Shown here in pieces: positions 33,455 to 42,375 of a stretch of 64,000 nucleotides of DNA; position 1 is the stretch's first letter; each line of letters begins with the position of its first letter. The position numbers were made by a program, and so were the translations under genes. The notes beneath the pieces were generated by a model, which saw nothing but the letters and a program-made list of their open reading frames with translations, ran no database searches and was not told the DNA's origin. Origin of the DNA: CAZFDT01 sp964518335 (lineage in GTDB: Bacteria > Planctomycetota > Phycisphaerae > Phycisphaerales > Phycisphaeraceae); the NCBI GenBank assembly GCA_964518335.1, contig CAZFDT010000012.1, forward strand, positions 26,895 to 90,894. Reading direction: 5' to 3'.

Positions 33455-34834
33455 ATGCTTGACGCCGTGCTGCGACATATCGAGAAGGATCACGACGCGG
33501 CGGTGCGCCGCCTGGTGGAGTTCGCCCGCATCCCCAGCGTGAGCACGGACCCGGCCTACGCCACGCACGTGCTCAAGGCGGCGGAGCTGCTGATGCACCG
33601 CCTGCGCAAGTGCGGGCTGGATGCGGTGCTGTGGCAGACCGCCGGTCATCCGTGCGTGTTCGCCGAGTCGTCGGACGTGCCCGGGGTGCCGACCGTGCTG
33701 TTTTACGGGCATTACGACGTGCAGCCGCCCGACCCGATCGACAAGTGGCACACGCCGCCGTTTGAGCCGACGATCCGCGACGGGGCGATCTACGCCCGCG
33801 GCGCCAGCGACGACAAGGGCCAGGTGTCGTGCTTCCTCGAGGCGCTGGCGGCGTGGCACAAGGTGGCTGGGGGGTTGCCGTGCAAGGTGAAGCTGCTGAT
33901 CGAGGGCGAGGAGGAGATGGGCAGCGCCAATCTCCCGCCGATCGTCGAGAAACACCGGGACCGCCTGGCCGCCGATGTCGTGGTGGTCAGTGACACGGCG
34001 ATGTGGGAGGTGACGCCCGGCCGTCCGCAGCCGTCGATCGTGTACGCCCTGCGCGGGCTGGTCTATTTCGACGTGCAGCTCCACGGCCCGTCGCGCGACC
34101 TGCACTCGGGCGTCTATGGCGGCACGCTGGCCAACCCCTGCACCATGCTCGCGCGCATCCTCGGCCGGCTCTTCGACGAGCGGCATCGCGTGACCATCCC
34201 CGGCTTCTACGACGATGTGCTGCAGTTGACCGACGACGAACGCGAGCAGTGGCGCAGCCTGGGCTTCACCGACGAGACGTTCCTGGGCGAGGTCGGCGTC
34301 GCCACGCCCTACGGCGAGGCCGGGTTCTCCACCCTCGAGCGCCGCTGGTCGCGCCCGGCGTGCGACATCAACGGCGTGTGGGGCGGCTACATGGGCGAAG
34401 GCGCCAAGACCGTCATCCCCACTTTCGCCGGCGCCAAGGTGAGCTTCCGCATCGTCGCCAACCAGGACCCCCGCAAGATCGCGCAGGGATTCGAGGCGTG
34501 GCTGCACAGCCAGGACACGCACGGCCTGCGCTGGCAGATCACCAACCACGGTGAGGCCGCGCCCACTGCAGCACCGACCGACTCGACGCACATGGCCGCC
34601 GCCCGCCGCGCGGTCCGCCGCGTGTTCGACACCGACCCCGTCCTCATCCGCGAGGGCGCGACCATTCCCATTGTCGCCGACTTCAAGCGAATCCTCGGCC
34701 TGGACACCATCCTCCTGGGCTTCGGCCGCGTCAACGACGCCCTCCACTCCCCCAACGAAAAGTTCGACCTGCGCAGCCTCCAATGGGGCGCCCTCACCCA
34801 CGCCGCCCTGCTGCACGAGATGGCTTCACGTTGA
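33455..34834 (+). CDS. M20-family metallopeptidase (dipeptidase)
   Basis: 459 residues, the CNDP/dipeptidase type of M20. Metal-binding residues: His86 in FYGHYDVQP, Asp119/120 in ASDDKGQ, and the Glu cluster in EGEEEMGS (151-157), which contains the catalytic base. The dimerisation domain (GPSRDLHSGVYGG) sits in the middle. The C-terminal HSPNEKFDL supplies the last histidine ligand. Cytosolic; it would cleave dipeptides or acylated amino acids. Confidence 0.93.
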   Translation: MLDAVLRHIEKDHDAAVRRLVEFARIPSVSTDPAYATHVLKAAELLMHRLRKCGLDAVLWQTAGHPCVFAESSDVPGVPTVLFYGHYDVQPPDPIDKWHTPPFEPTIRDGAIYARGASDDKGQVSCFLEALAAWHKVAGGLPCKVKLLIEGEEEMGSANLPPIVEKHRDRLAADVVVVSDTAMWEVTPGRPQPSIVYALRGLVYFDVQLHGPSRDLHSGVYGGTLANPCTMLARILGRLFDERHRVTIPGFYDDVLQLTDDEREQWRSLGFTDETFLGEVGVATPYGEAGFSTLERRWSRPACDINGVWGGYMGEGAKTVIPTFAGAKVSFRIVANQDPRKIAQGFEAWLHSQDTHGLRWQITNHGEAAPTAAPTDSTHMAAARRAVRRVFDTDPVLIREGATIPIVADFKRILGLDTILLGFGRVNDALHSPNEKFDLRSLQWGALTHAALLHEMASR

Positions 34835-34888
34835 CTGTTCGCAAGTCCACGCGCTTCCGCGCTGGCGTGGTCGCGCAAGCTCCGAGCA

Positions 34889-35311
34889 TCACGGCGCCTC
34901 GGCTTGTTCGAGCAGGTCCAGGCGCGGGCCCTGGGCGGGCTCGAGGGCAAGGGTGTGGAAGGTCCACTGGCCGACCGACTTGGTCGCCTGCACGTAGAGC
35001 GTGGCTTTGCCCTGCGGGCCGGTGAGGGAGTAGGCGATATCGGCGTTGCCCGACGCGCCGCTGACGTTGATGTTGCCAGTGACGAAGAAGCCCGGCTCGA
35101 TGGGCGTGCCCAACACGGCCTGGGCGCGCGGGTCGGCCTGCACCATCGCCAGCGACTGCGTGTAGGCGTCCGACGACTTGATCATGCCGAACACCAGCGA
35201 CACGATCAGCACGACGAACCCGCCGCAGCAGGCGATGGGCGCAAGCACGACCGTGGGCACGAACCACCACCAGTGTCGGCCGAACCAGGAACGCTTGGCG
35301 GGTTGATCCAT
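34889..35311 (-). CDS. Coa1-like membrane protein
   Basis: 140 residues. A single membrane helix (about 14-42) is followed by a soluble domain, AYTQSLAMVQADPRAQAVLG, then GNINVSGASGNADIAYSLTG, which resembles the Coa1/Tim21 family implicated in cytochrome oxidase assembly in mitochondria. In bacteria the role is unproven. It is convergent with the M20 gene and lies after the terminator of the B12-binding gene. Confidence 0.75.
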   Translation of the reverse strand: MDQPAKRSWFGRHWWWFVPTVVLAPIACCGGFVVLIVSLVFGMIKSSDAYTQSLAMVQADPRAQAVLGTPIEPGFFVTGNINVSGASGNADIAYSLTGPQGKATLYVQATKSVGQWTFHTLALEPAQGPRLDLLEQAEAP

Positions 35312-35328
35312 GGCGATACGTCACCACG

Positions 35329-35356
35329 AAAAAGCCCCGGATGCAAATCCGGGGCT
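35329..35356 (-). terminator. Rho-independent terminator after the B12-binding gene
   Basis: Read leftward: AGCCCCGGAT, loop TTGC, ATCCGGGGCT, then a T run. The 10-base stem is perfect. It closes the leftward transcript of the gene at 35385. Confidence 0.9.
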
Positions 35357-35384
35357 GAGTGCGATGGCGCGATGTCGGGCAGGC

Positions 35385-36116
35385 TTACGCCGCTTCGGCG
35401 ACCCGTGCGGCGGGCTTGGGCGCGCGGCGCTTGCGGCCGACGGTGCGCTGATCCTCGCCCATGCGCTGCTGGGGGTTCTCGTTGAGCATCTCGACCATCT
35501 CGACGGGGTCGGAGGCCCAGATGTCGGCGCCGATCTCCTCGGCGAGGCCCTCGGCGCGGTTGAACACGCCGCCGCCGACGGCGATCTGCAGCTTCGGGCA
35601 CACGCCCGTCTCGTGCAGGTGGTCGATGAGCAGGCGGGTGAAGGGCACGACGCTGGGCGTGGCGCCGAAGATGCAGAGGATGTCGGCGTTGAGGGCGCCG
35701 ACCTGATCGACGATCTCGTCGTTGGCCACGCCGCCGCCGGCGAAGAACACGTCGTACCCGCTGGCTTCGAGCAGGTCGGCGGTCATCTGCGCCGACAGTT
35801 CCTCGGGCTCCGCCGGGCCGCACGTCACCAGCACGCGCTTGCCGTTGCTCTCGGCGCGGGTGAGGCGCATCTGCATCTGGTCGGCGAGCATGCGCAGCAG
35901 CCGCGTGGCGTAGTGGTGCGCCAGCTCGCTGAGCTGATCGGCGCGGTAGAGCTTCTGAATCTGCTCCAGCGTGGGCCAGAACAGGTGACTCATGATCTTG
36001 TCGGGCGGGCAGTCGGCGTCGATGAGCTCTTCGACGATCGCCCGGGCGTCGGCGCGCTGGCCGGAGATCAGGGCGTTGAAGAACCGTTCCAGCAGCACGT
36101 CGCGTCGGTTGGTCAT
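35385..36116 (-). CDS. B12-binding-domain protein without the cobalamin histidine
   Basis: 243 residues from the ATG at 36116 (GGGAG upstream). The N-terminal helical part (about 1-85, FFNALISGQRADARAIVEEL) resembles the cap of MerR/methionine-synthase-like B12 proteins. The C-terminal Rossmann-like part (about 94-215) has the B12-binding layout, with GGGVANDEIVDQV and LQIAVGGGVF. At the place of the DxHxxG histidine it has AEPEELSAQM, so a His-on cobalamin is not expected. It may sense another ligand. The end is Lys/Arg/Ala-rich. It has its own terminator. Confidence 0.8.
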   Translation of the reverse strand: MTNRRDVLLERFFNALISGQRADARAIVEELIDADCPPDKIMSHLFWPTLEQIQKLYRADQLSELAHHYATRLLRMLADQMQMRLTRAESNGKRVLVTCGPAEPEELSAQMTADLLEASGYDVFFAGGGVANDEIVDQVGALNADILCIFGATPSVVPFTRLLIDHLHETGVCPKLQIAVGGGVFNRAEGLAEEIGADIWASDPVEMVEMLNENPQQRMGEDQRTVGRKRRAPKPAARVAEAA

Positions 36117-36430
36117 GGACAAGGCTCCCTCAGGTGAGAATCGCAGGCTCGGGTTGTTCTCCCGCGACGCCGGTCCCTGTCGTCGCGGGCCACCATTCAC
36201 ACACCGGGCCGTCCCTGCCCTTGTGACCCCTATGAGATCGGCGCGCCGGGCCGCGGCGAATCAAACGGCGTGCCGGAGGGAAATTACATGGACGCGCATG
36301 CGCGGCGACAGGCGCAAACCCTTGTCACGCCTGCGATTCGGACGCGACACGTCCGCTTCCGATAACCGCTGCGGCCCCCCGCCGCCGATCGCCGTACAAT
36401 GTTTCAACTGTCGTTCAGGGAGTTCTTCGC
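36117..36430. other. 314-base divergent intergenic region
   Basis: Separates the leftward B12-binding gene and the rightward M48 gene. It should hold both promoters, but no strong -35/-10 pair was identified by eye. GCGCATGCGC, a short palindrome, lies near 36295. No gene seen. Confidence 0.5.
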
Positions 36431-37366
36431 ATGTTCAGATATGCCCTCGTCGCCGCGCTGACCGTCGTCGCCGTCGTGGTCGTGGCGTGCACCACCAACC
36501 CCGCCACGGGCAAGAAGATCCTCAACTTCATGCCCGTGGAACAGGAGATTCGCCTGGGCAGCGAGGCGGCGCCGCAGTTCCTCAACGAATACGGCGGCAA
36601 CGTCCCCTCGCAGGACGTGGTGCAGTACGTGCGCCAGCTCGGCAAGAGGATCGCCGCCAGTAGCGAGCGGCCGGAGCTGCCCTGGGAGTTCCACGTGCCC
36701 AACTCGCCGGTGATCAACGCCTTTGCCCTGCCCGGGGGCAAGGTGTTCGTCACGCGCGGCATGATGGTCAAGCTCGACAACGAGGCCCAGCTCGCCGGCG
36801 TGCTCGGACACGAGGTGGGCCACGTCACCGCGCAGCACGTCAACCAGCGCATGAGCCAGGCGATGGTGGTGCAGGGCATCGCGGTGGGCGTGGGTGTGGC
36901 GGGCGAGGCCGCCGACAGCGACTGGCTGCGCGTGCTGGGCGTCGGGGCCGGCGTCGGCGGCACGGGCTACCTGCTCAAGTTCAGCCGCGACCAGGAGAGC
37001 GAGGCCGACGCCCTGGGCGTGCGCTACATGACCCAGCAGGGCTACAACCCCTACGGGCAGGTGCAGGTCATGAAGGTCCTGGCCGCGGCCTCCGGCGACA
37101 CGCGGATGTGGGAAGTGCTCGCCACCCACCCGCACCCCGAGACGCGCATCGACCGGCTCAACAGCCTCATCGCCCAGCAGTACCCCAATGCGCGCGGGGC
37201 CAACAACCCCTACACGTTCGCCAAGGACAACTATCACCAGAAGGCGCTGGCGCCGCTGCGACAGTTGCCCCCGGCCCCGGCGCCCAAGCAGGCGATGCTG
37301 CACGACGCCGATCTGCACGTGGCGATGAGCTGGTGCGGCGTGTGTCAGCACGAGCACCAGCCGTGA
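36431..37366 (+). CDS. M48-family metallopeptidase lipoprotein
   Basis: 311 residues. A signal peptide ends in the lipobox VVAC with Cys20, so it is membrane-anchored outside the cytoplasm. The zinc site is HEVGH (127-131) with the third ligand Glu191 in ESEADALG, as in LoiP/BepA-type proteases that act on envelope proteins. Its last four bases overlap the GTG start of the ubiE-like gene (GTGA). Confidence 0.92.
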   Translation: MFRYALVAALTVVAVVVVACTTNPATGKKILNFMPVEQEIRLGSEAAPQFLNEYGGNVPSQDVVQYVRQLGKRIAASSERPELPWEFHVPNSPVINAFALPGGKVFVTRGMMVKLDNEAQLAGVLGHEVGHVTAQHVNQRMSQAMVVQGIAVGVGVAGEAADSDWLRVLGVGAGVGGTGYLLKFSRDQESEADALGVRYMTQQGYNPYGQVQVMKVLAAASGDTRMWEVLATHPHPETRIDRLNSLIAQQYPNARGANNPYTFAKDNYHQKALAPLRQLPPAPAPKQAMLHDADLHVAMSWCGVCQHEHQP

Positions 37367-38115
37367 CCGCGCCCGCCGCCTGGAACGACGCCGATTTGAC
37401 CCGCGACCCGCACGCCGCGCCAGACAAGGCCCGCCGCGTGCGCGACATGTTCGCTGCGATCGCCCCCAGCTACGACCTGAACAACCGTCTGCACTCCTTC
37501 GGCCGCGACCAGGCGTGGCGCAGGGCCGCGGTGCAGTTCGCCCAGGTCAAGAGCAACGACGTCGTCCTCGACGTGGCCTGCGGCACAGGCGACCTGGCGC
37601 TGGCGTTTTCGCGCAGTCCCGCGTCGCGCGTGATCGGCGTCGATTTCACCTACGAGATGCTGCCCATCGCCCGCGCTAAGTCGCCGCGCCGGCCCGTGGC
37701 TTACTGCAACGGCGACGCCATGAGCCTGCCCCTGCCCGAGGCCTGCGTGGATGTCGTGAGCATCGCCTTCGGCCTGCGCAACGTCGCCGAGCCCGCGCGG
37801 GCGCTGGCCGAGTTCCACCGCGTGCTGCGACCCGGCGGGCGCGTCATCGTGCTCGAGTTCAGCAAGCCCGCCAACCCGCTGCTTCGCCGGCTCAACGACT
37901 TCTACTGCGGCCGGGTCATGCCCATCACCGCCACGCTCATCGCCCGCGACCGCAGCGGGGCGTACAAGTACCTGCCGCGCAGCGTCGAAACGTTCCTCGA
38001 CCGCGACAAGCTCATGGGCATGATGGGCGACGCCGGCTTCACCGAGGTGACGCACAAGCCGCTGACCTTCGGCGTTGCAGTGGTCTATCGCGGCGTCAAG
38101 CCGCTTGCGGCTTAG
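37363..38115 (+). CDS. ubiE: UbiE/MenG quinone C-methyltransferase
   Basis: Methylates demethylmenaquinone (or the ubiquinone precursor) with S-adenosylmethionine. 250 residues from a GTG coupled to the upstream stop. Signatures: MFAAIAPSYDLNNRLHSFG at 29-47, cofactor loop LDVACGTGD (69-77), and RVLRPGGRVIVLEFSKP. The C-terminal residues VKPLAA and the stop codon are supplied by a family A palindrome, so the repeat has replaced or extended the natural end. In a planctomycete the menaquinone function is more likely. Confidence 0.93.
   Translation: MTAPAAWNDADLTRDPHAAPDKARRVRDMFAAIAPSYDLNNRLHSFGRDQAWRRAAVQFAQVKSNDVVLDVACGTGDLALAFSRSPASRVIGVDFTYEMLPIARAKSPRRPVAYCNGDAMSLPLPEACVDVVSIAFGLRNVAEPARALAEFHRVLRPGGRVIVLEFSKPANPLLRRLNDFYCGRVMPITATLIARDRSGAYKYLPRSVETFLDRDKLMGMMGDAGFTEVTHKPLTFGVAVVYRGVKPLAA
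38097..38115. repeat. Short palindromic repeat, family A, forming the end of a CDS
   Basis: CAAGCCGCTTGCGGCTTAG, the inverse orientation of the family. It encodes the last residues and stop codon of the methyltransferase gene. Confidence 0.8.
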
Positions 38116-38118
38116 CGG

Positions 38119-38760
38119 TCAATCGGTGGGGATGCCGAAGAAGCCTTTTTTGCGGCCGGAGTCTTCGGCGGGCGGGGCGTCGGTGGCTTCGGCGGGCGGC
38201 GCGGCGGGCTGGGGCCGCGTGCGCACGGGGATGGCGGTGGCGTTGTTGGACGTGGCGGGCGTGTTGACGCCGTGGTCGTACACCAGTTCGCCGCCGTGGT
38301 AGGCGGTGACGCCGACCCATCCCGCCGCGGCGACGCTGGCCAGCAGCGTCAACAGCAGCAGCGGGAAGCGGATGATTTTTTTCGGGATGGCGGTGAGCAC
38401 GAGCATCGCTCCGATGACGCCAAGGATGATCGGCACTTTGCTGCCCATGCTTTCGTGTCGTTCGAGCACGTGCAGCGCCTCGGCGGTGCGAACGTCGGGC
38501 GCATGCTCGAAGGCGACGGCCATGGCGCCGGCCTCGGCGGCGTACCACGCCAGCACCGCCGCCGCCAGATACCCCAGCGCCGTGGTCCACCGCAGCACGT
38601 GCGACCGACCCCCGCTGCACACCAGCACCAGCACCGCCACCGGGAACAGCGCCGCCACCGCGATCGGGGCGTGGATCAGGATCGCGTGCAGGTGGCGCGG
38701 ATCGTCCAGCGCATCGAGCATCGCGTGCAACACCGACATGTCGGGGATGGGCAGGCTCAT
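38119..38760 (-). CDS. DUF2231-like membrane protein
   Basis: 213 residues with four hydrophobic segments. HLHAILIHAPIAVAALFPVA near the start and GGELVYDHGVN after the fourth segment are the DUF2231 features; the histidines could bind metal or heme. A soluble Pro/Ala-rich C-terminal tail (about 168-213) ends in KKGFFGIPTD. It is convergent with ubiE, with 3 bases between the stops. Confidence 0.78.
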   Translation of the reverse strand: MSLPIPDMSVLHAMLDALDDPRHLHAILIHAPIAVAALFPVAVLVLVCSGGRSHVLRWTTALGYLAAAVLAWYAAEAGAMAVAFEHAPDVRTAEALHVLERHESMGSKVPIILGVIGAMLVLTAIPKKIIRFPLLLLTLLASVAAAGWVGVTAYHGGELVYDHGVNTPATSNNATAIPVRTRPQPAAPPAEATDAPPAEDSGRKKGFFGIPTD

Positions 38761-38879
38761 GGTCTTGACGTTATCGGCTGGCGCGGCGCGGCGAACTTCA
38801 ACGTCAGCGGGCGGCGGCGCCCACCTGATGGTAAGCGCTGCCGCCCGCGACGGTGAGTGAAATTGTGCCGGTTGGGCCG

Positions 38880-40001
38880 TTATTTCCGCTCTTTCGCCTG
38901 CCGCTGCTCGTTGACGATCTGGGCGACCTGCTCGTCGAAGGCGTCGGCCTTGCCCTCTTTGGCCAGGCGGGCCTTCTCGGCGTCGAGGTGGGCCTGACGC
39001 TGCTTGAGCAGCTCGTCGAGCTGGGTCTGCAGCTCGGCGCGCTTCTGCGCGTTCGCCTGCACGATGGCCTCACGCTCGGCGGGCGTCTTGTCACGCAGAT
39101 CAGCGGGCAGGTCCTCATCCTTGAGGTCGGCCAGCTTCACCTGTCCCTCGGCGAGGTCGGCGACGAGATCACCCCGGCCCGACACCGCCTTGCCGCCCTC
39201 GGCGCTCTTCATGTAGCTCAGTCGCTCCGCCGCCGCCGGCGCCGCCGTGTCGCGCGCCCGGCTCATCTTGCTCGCCACCTCGCGCTGCTGCTTCGCCTCG
39301 CCGTAGGGCACCACCGTCGCCGCCACCGCCGCATTGAGCCGCGCGATGTCGGCGTCCACCGGCGTCGAGACCGCCACCATGTCGCCCGTCTGCCCGATCT
39401 GCGCGAACTTGCCCTCGCTCTTGGACGCGATGTCCTGCCACACCGGCGTCGTGTCGCCCATCGTGCCGCACTGGATCGTGTTGATGATGATGTCCTTCTT
39501 CACCGCGGCCTGGCAGGTGTCGGGATATTTCACGTCGTCCTGGTAGTCCATGTGCGGCGGGGCGTCGCCGACGAGGAAGATCACCTTGAACACGTCGCGG
39601 TCGGTGCTCCAGGTCATCTTCGTGACGGCTTCGTGCAGGGCCTGGTTGACCGACTCGGGCGTGTCGCCGCCGCCCTCGGCCTTGAAGCCCATGAGGTGGC
39701 CGTAGATCGCGTCGAGGTCGCCGGTGAGGTCGTGCACCTGGGTGATGTACGCATCGCTGCGGTCGCGGTAGCCGATGAGCCCGATCTTCACGGTCGGCCG
39801 CGCCGCCCCTTCCTGAGGCTTGGTGATCTCGTTGGTGATCGACCAGATCTTCTGCTTGGCGCCTTCGATGAGTCCGCCCATCGACCCGGTGGTGTCGAGG
39901 ACGAAGCACACCTCGATGCGCGGGCGAGCGGCGTCATCCGCTGCAGTGGCCCACGACGCCGTCAACCCGAGGCACAGTGCGATTGCGATCCATCGGAACA
40001 T
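38880..40001 (-). CDS. Exported von Willebrand factor A protein
   Basis: 373 residues from the ATG at 40001 (AGGAG upstream). A signal peptide (MFRWIAIALCLGLTASWATA) precedes the vWA domain. The metal site motif is DTTGSMGG (Asp36), then a second acidic/Thr region near GGGDTPESV. The C-terminal third is a charged coiled coil (about 290-373; EREAIVQANAQKRAEL). It lies 13 bases after the VIT-vWA gene in the same direction, so they form one unit. Confidence 0.85.
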   Translation of the reverse strand: MFRWIAIALCLGLTASWATAADDAARPRIEVCFVLDTTGSMGGLIEGAKQKIWSITNEITKPQEGAARPTVKIGLIGYRDRSDAYITQVHDLTGDLDAIYGHLMGFKAEGGGDTPESVNQALHEAVTKMTWSTDRDVFKVIFLVGDAPPHMDYQDDVKYPDTCQAAVKKDIIINTIQCGTMGDTTPVWQDIASKSEGKFAQIGQTGDMVAVSTPVDADIARLNAAVAATVVPYGEAKQQREVASKMSRARDTAAPAAAERLSYMKSAEGGKAVSGRGDLVADLAEGQVKLADLKDEDLPADLRDKTPAEREAIVQANAQKRAELQTQLDELLKQRQAHLDAEKARLAKEGKADAFDEQVAQIVNEQRQAKERK

Positions 40002-40014
40002 GGTCAGTCTCCTT

Positions 40015-42267
40015 TCACGAGCGTTGACGAACCTGGTACACGACGCCGTCCACAAGCACCTGCACGTTGGGCCCGACGCTGAGCCAGTTGGCGATGTCGG
40101 GACTGCGGCGTGCGAGGGCGAAGTATGCCTCGCTGTTGAACTCGACCTCGACGATGCGGGCGTCGGCCTTGGCCTGCACCTGCCCGTCGATCCACTCGTC
40201 GCCGTTCTGGTAGAACGCCCGGCCGTTGACGTAGCGCGTCTGCGACTGGCCTTGCGCCAGCAGCTTCGCGTTGGTGGGCTGGGCGGCGACGTTAGCACGC
40301 TTGTAGTCCTCGGGGCTACGGGCCTGCTTAAGCATGATGTTCGAGGTCGCCCCCGTCACCGCCTCGCGGCCCGATTTGGACGCGGTCATGTCATCATAGT
40401 TGCGGCGGGCCTCGGCCATGACCGGCGCATCGGCCGCCATCTCCTGCATCGACCGCCGCGCCATCGGCACGTTTCGCCTCGCCTCGTCCTCCAGGATCAG
40501 GTACGAGGTGTAGGGCGTGACCACGCCGTAGTGCCGCGCGAGCTTCGTCACCTCGTCCTTGAGCTCGGCCTTCTCGCCGTGCAGGCGGATTTCGTCGAGC
40601 AGATAGCCGATGCGCCGCGTCGCCCACAGGCGGGGGATGAAGGCGTGCTCGATATTGTCGGTGGTGAACGCGCCTTCGTGAACGAACTTCCGGACGCTGC
40701 CGTTGACCTGGCCTTCGAGCGTGATGCTCGCGTGCCCGTCGCCACTGTACCGGCCTACTGCAACAAGCTGGTCGCCCTTGAACAGGTCGGGCAGCTCGCC
40801 CGCCTGCGGGTACATGCGGCTGACGCGCACGGCGGCGCCGAAGTCCAGCTTCACGTCGGCGAGCACCGGCGAGGCGATCCGCGTGTAGAAGCCCGACAGC
40901 TTCACCTCGATGTCCTCCTCGGGCAGGACGTAGGTGCTGTAGCCGCGCATCTTCTCGGTGAGCTTGTCGAGCAGGTGGGTGTTGAGGTCGGTGCCCACGC
41001 CGAAGCAGAACACGCGCCCCCGGAAGTCGGCTTTGGCGGTATCGGCGACGATCTGGTCTTCGTTGGTGGGGCCGATGGTGGGCCGTCCGTCGGTCAGGAA
41101 GACGACGAAGCTCGTGCGGGTCGCGTCCGCGCCGATCGTTCGCTTGGCCGACTGCAGCGCCTCGTGGATCGCCGTGCCACCGATCGGCTTGAACTGGTCG
41201 ATGAACTGGCGGGCGAGGTCGCGGTTGGCGTCGTCGGCGTCGCTGAGCTTACCGAACAGCGGCTCGGTCTCGGTGCTGAAGCGGATGATCTCGAAACGGT
41301 CCTGGGGGTTGAGGTTTTCGATGCAGAATCGCAGAGCTTTTTTCGCCTGCTCGAGTTTGCCGCCGTCGGCCATCGAGCCGGAGGTGTCGAGCACGAACAC
41401 GATGTCCTTGGGGACAATGCGCTTGTCGTCCTCGACCGCGCCGGGTGAAGCGAGCAGGAGGAAGTAGCCGTCTTTCGATCCTGTTGGGTCTTCCTTGCCG
41501 TCGTTGAACGTCAAGAGCGTCACGCCGATGGGCTTGCCGTCGCGCTGCGGGGCGAAGTAAAGCTGAAAGTCGGTGTCGGGCTTGACGTTTTTCGCCTCGA
41601 AGCCGACGACGGCCCGCTTCTCGCCGTGGCGCGTGATCTCGACGGCGTGGCTGGGCGAGTAGATGCTCTTGATCGGGTCGCTGCACTTGACCTCGACCTT
41701 GATCGACACGCTGTGCAGCGGCGCGGAGCTGAACTTTTCGGTGTTGAGCGGGTACATGTAGCCCACCGTGCCCGCGTCGTTCTTGAGGAGCTGCGTGTAG
41801 CTGAGCTTGACCTCCTTGCGGCCGTTGGGCTCGATGGGGAAGATGCGCGCCCGCAGCGCTCCACGGCCGACGTACTCCAGCAGCGCCGGGTCCTGCGCCC
41901 GCCGCACGATGTCCTCGTAAATCTTGCGGGCCTTGTCAGCGTCGAGCAGCTCCGCCTCGACCTGCTTGCCCTCGATGTCCATGCTGAACTTGTCGATGCT
42001 CCCGCCCGCCGGTAGTGGGAAGAGGTACACCCCCTCCACCCGCTGGCCCGACGGGTTGTAGAACGTCTGCTCGACGCTCGTCACCGCCACCTGGTCCTGG
42101 ATCGTCACCGTCACGTGATGCCGCTCGACGTGCAGCGGCGTGACGGTGGGCGTCGGTCGCGGCCCCGGCAGCGGCACAAGCCGATCCACCACGATCAACC
42201 CGTCGGCCCACGCCGAGGTCGCCACACTCAAACCCAACACCCAGACGATCAACCGTATCGCGCTCAT
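40015..42267 (-). CDS. Exported VIT-vWA protein (inter-alpha-trypsin-inhibitor-like)
   Basis: 750 residues from the ATG at 42267 (AGGAG eight bases upstream; an ATG at 42288 is in frame but has no such site). Signal peptide, then a VIT domain (about 45-170; NPSGQRVEGVYLFPLPAGGS), then a vWA domain with a complete metal site, DTSGSM (294-299), and a C-terminal region of about 200 residues. Such proteins are exported or surface proteins of unknown role in bacteria. The neighbour at 38880 supplies a second vWA domain. Confidence 0.88.
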   Translation of the reverse strand: MSAIRLIVWVLGLSVATSAWADGLIVVDRLVPLPGPRPTPTVTPLHVERHHVTVTIQDQVAVTSVEQTFYNPSGQRVEGVYLFPLPAGGSIDKFSMDIEGKQVEAELLDADKARKIYEDIVRRAQDPALLEYVGRGALRARIFPIEPNGRKEVKLSYTQLLKNDAGTVGYMYPLNTEKFSSAPLHSVSIKVEVKCSDPIKSIYSPSHAVEITRHGEKRAVVGFEAKNVKPDTDFQLYFAPQRDGKPIGVTLLTFNDGKEDPTGSKDGYFLLLASPGAVEDDKRIVPKDIVFVLDTSGSMADGGKLEQAKKALRFCIENLNPQDRFEIIRFSTETEPLFGKLSDADDANRDLARQFIDQFKPIGGTAIHEALQSAKRTIGADATRTSFVVFLTDGRPTIGPTNEDQIVADTAKADFRGRVFCFGVGTDLNTHLLDKLTEKMRGYSTYVLPEEDIEVKLSGFYTRIASPVLADVKLDFGAAVRVSRMYPQAGELPDLFKGDQLVAVGRYSGDGHASITLEGQVNGSVRKFVHEGAFTTDNIEHAFIPRLWATRRIGYLLDEIRLHGEKAELKDEVTKLARHYGVVTPYTSYLILEDEARRNVPMARRSMQEMAADAPVMAEARRNYDDMTASKSGREAVTGATSNIMLKQARSPEDYKRANVAAQPTNAKLLAQGQSQTRYVNGRAFYQNGDEWIDGQVQAKADARIVEVEFNSEAYFALARRSPDIANWLSVGPNVQVLVDGVVYQVRQRS

Positions 42268-42375
42268 GGCGGTTCTCCTGATGCTCATCAGGCTTAGACC
42301 GCCACGTCGTCAGAAAGTTCCCGGGACTTGGCCGCGGAGGCGGGACTGGCCCCCCTCGCCGCGATGATCGGCCGA

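Noticed and set aside
35385..36430. Cobalamin riboswitch upstream of the B12-binding gene
   Set aside because: No B12-box-like conserved sequence or fold was seen in the 314-base region.
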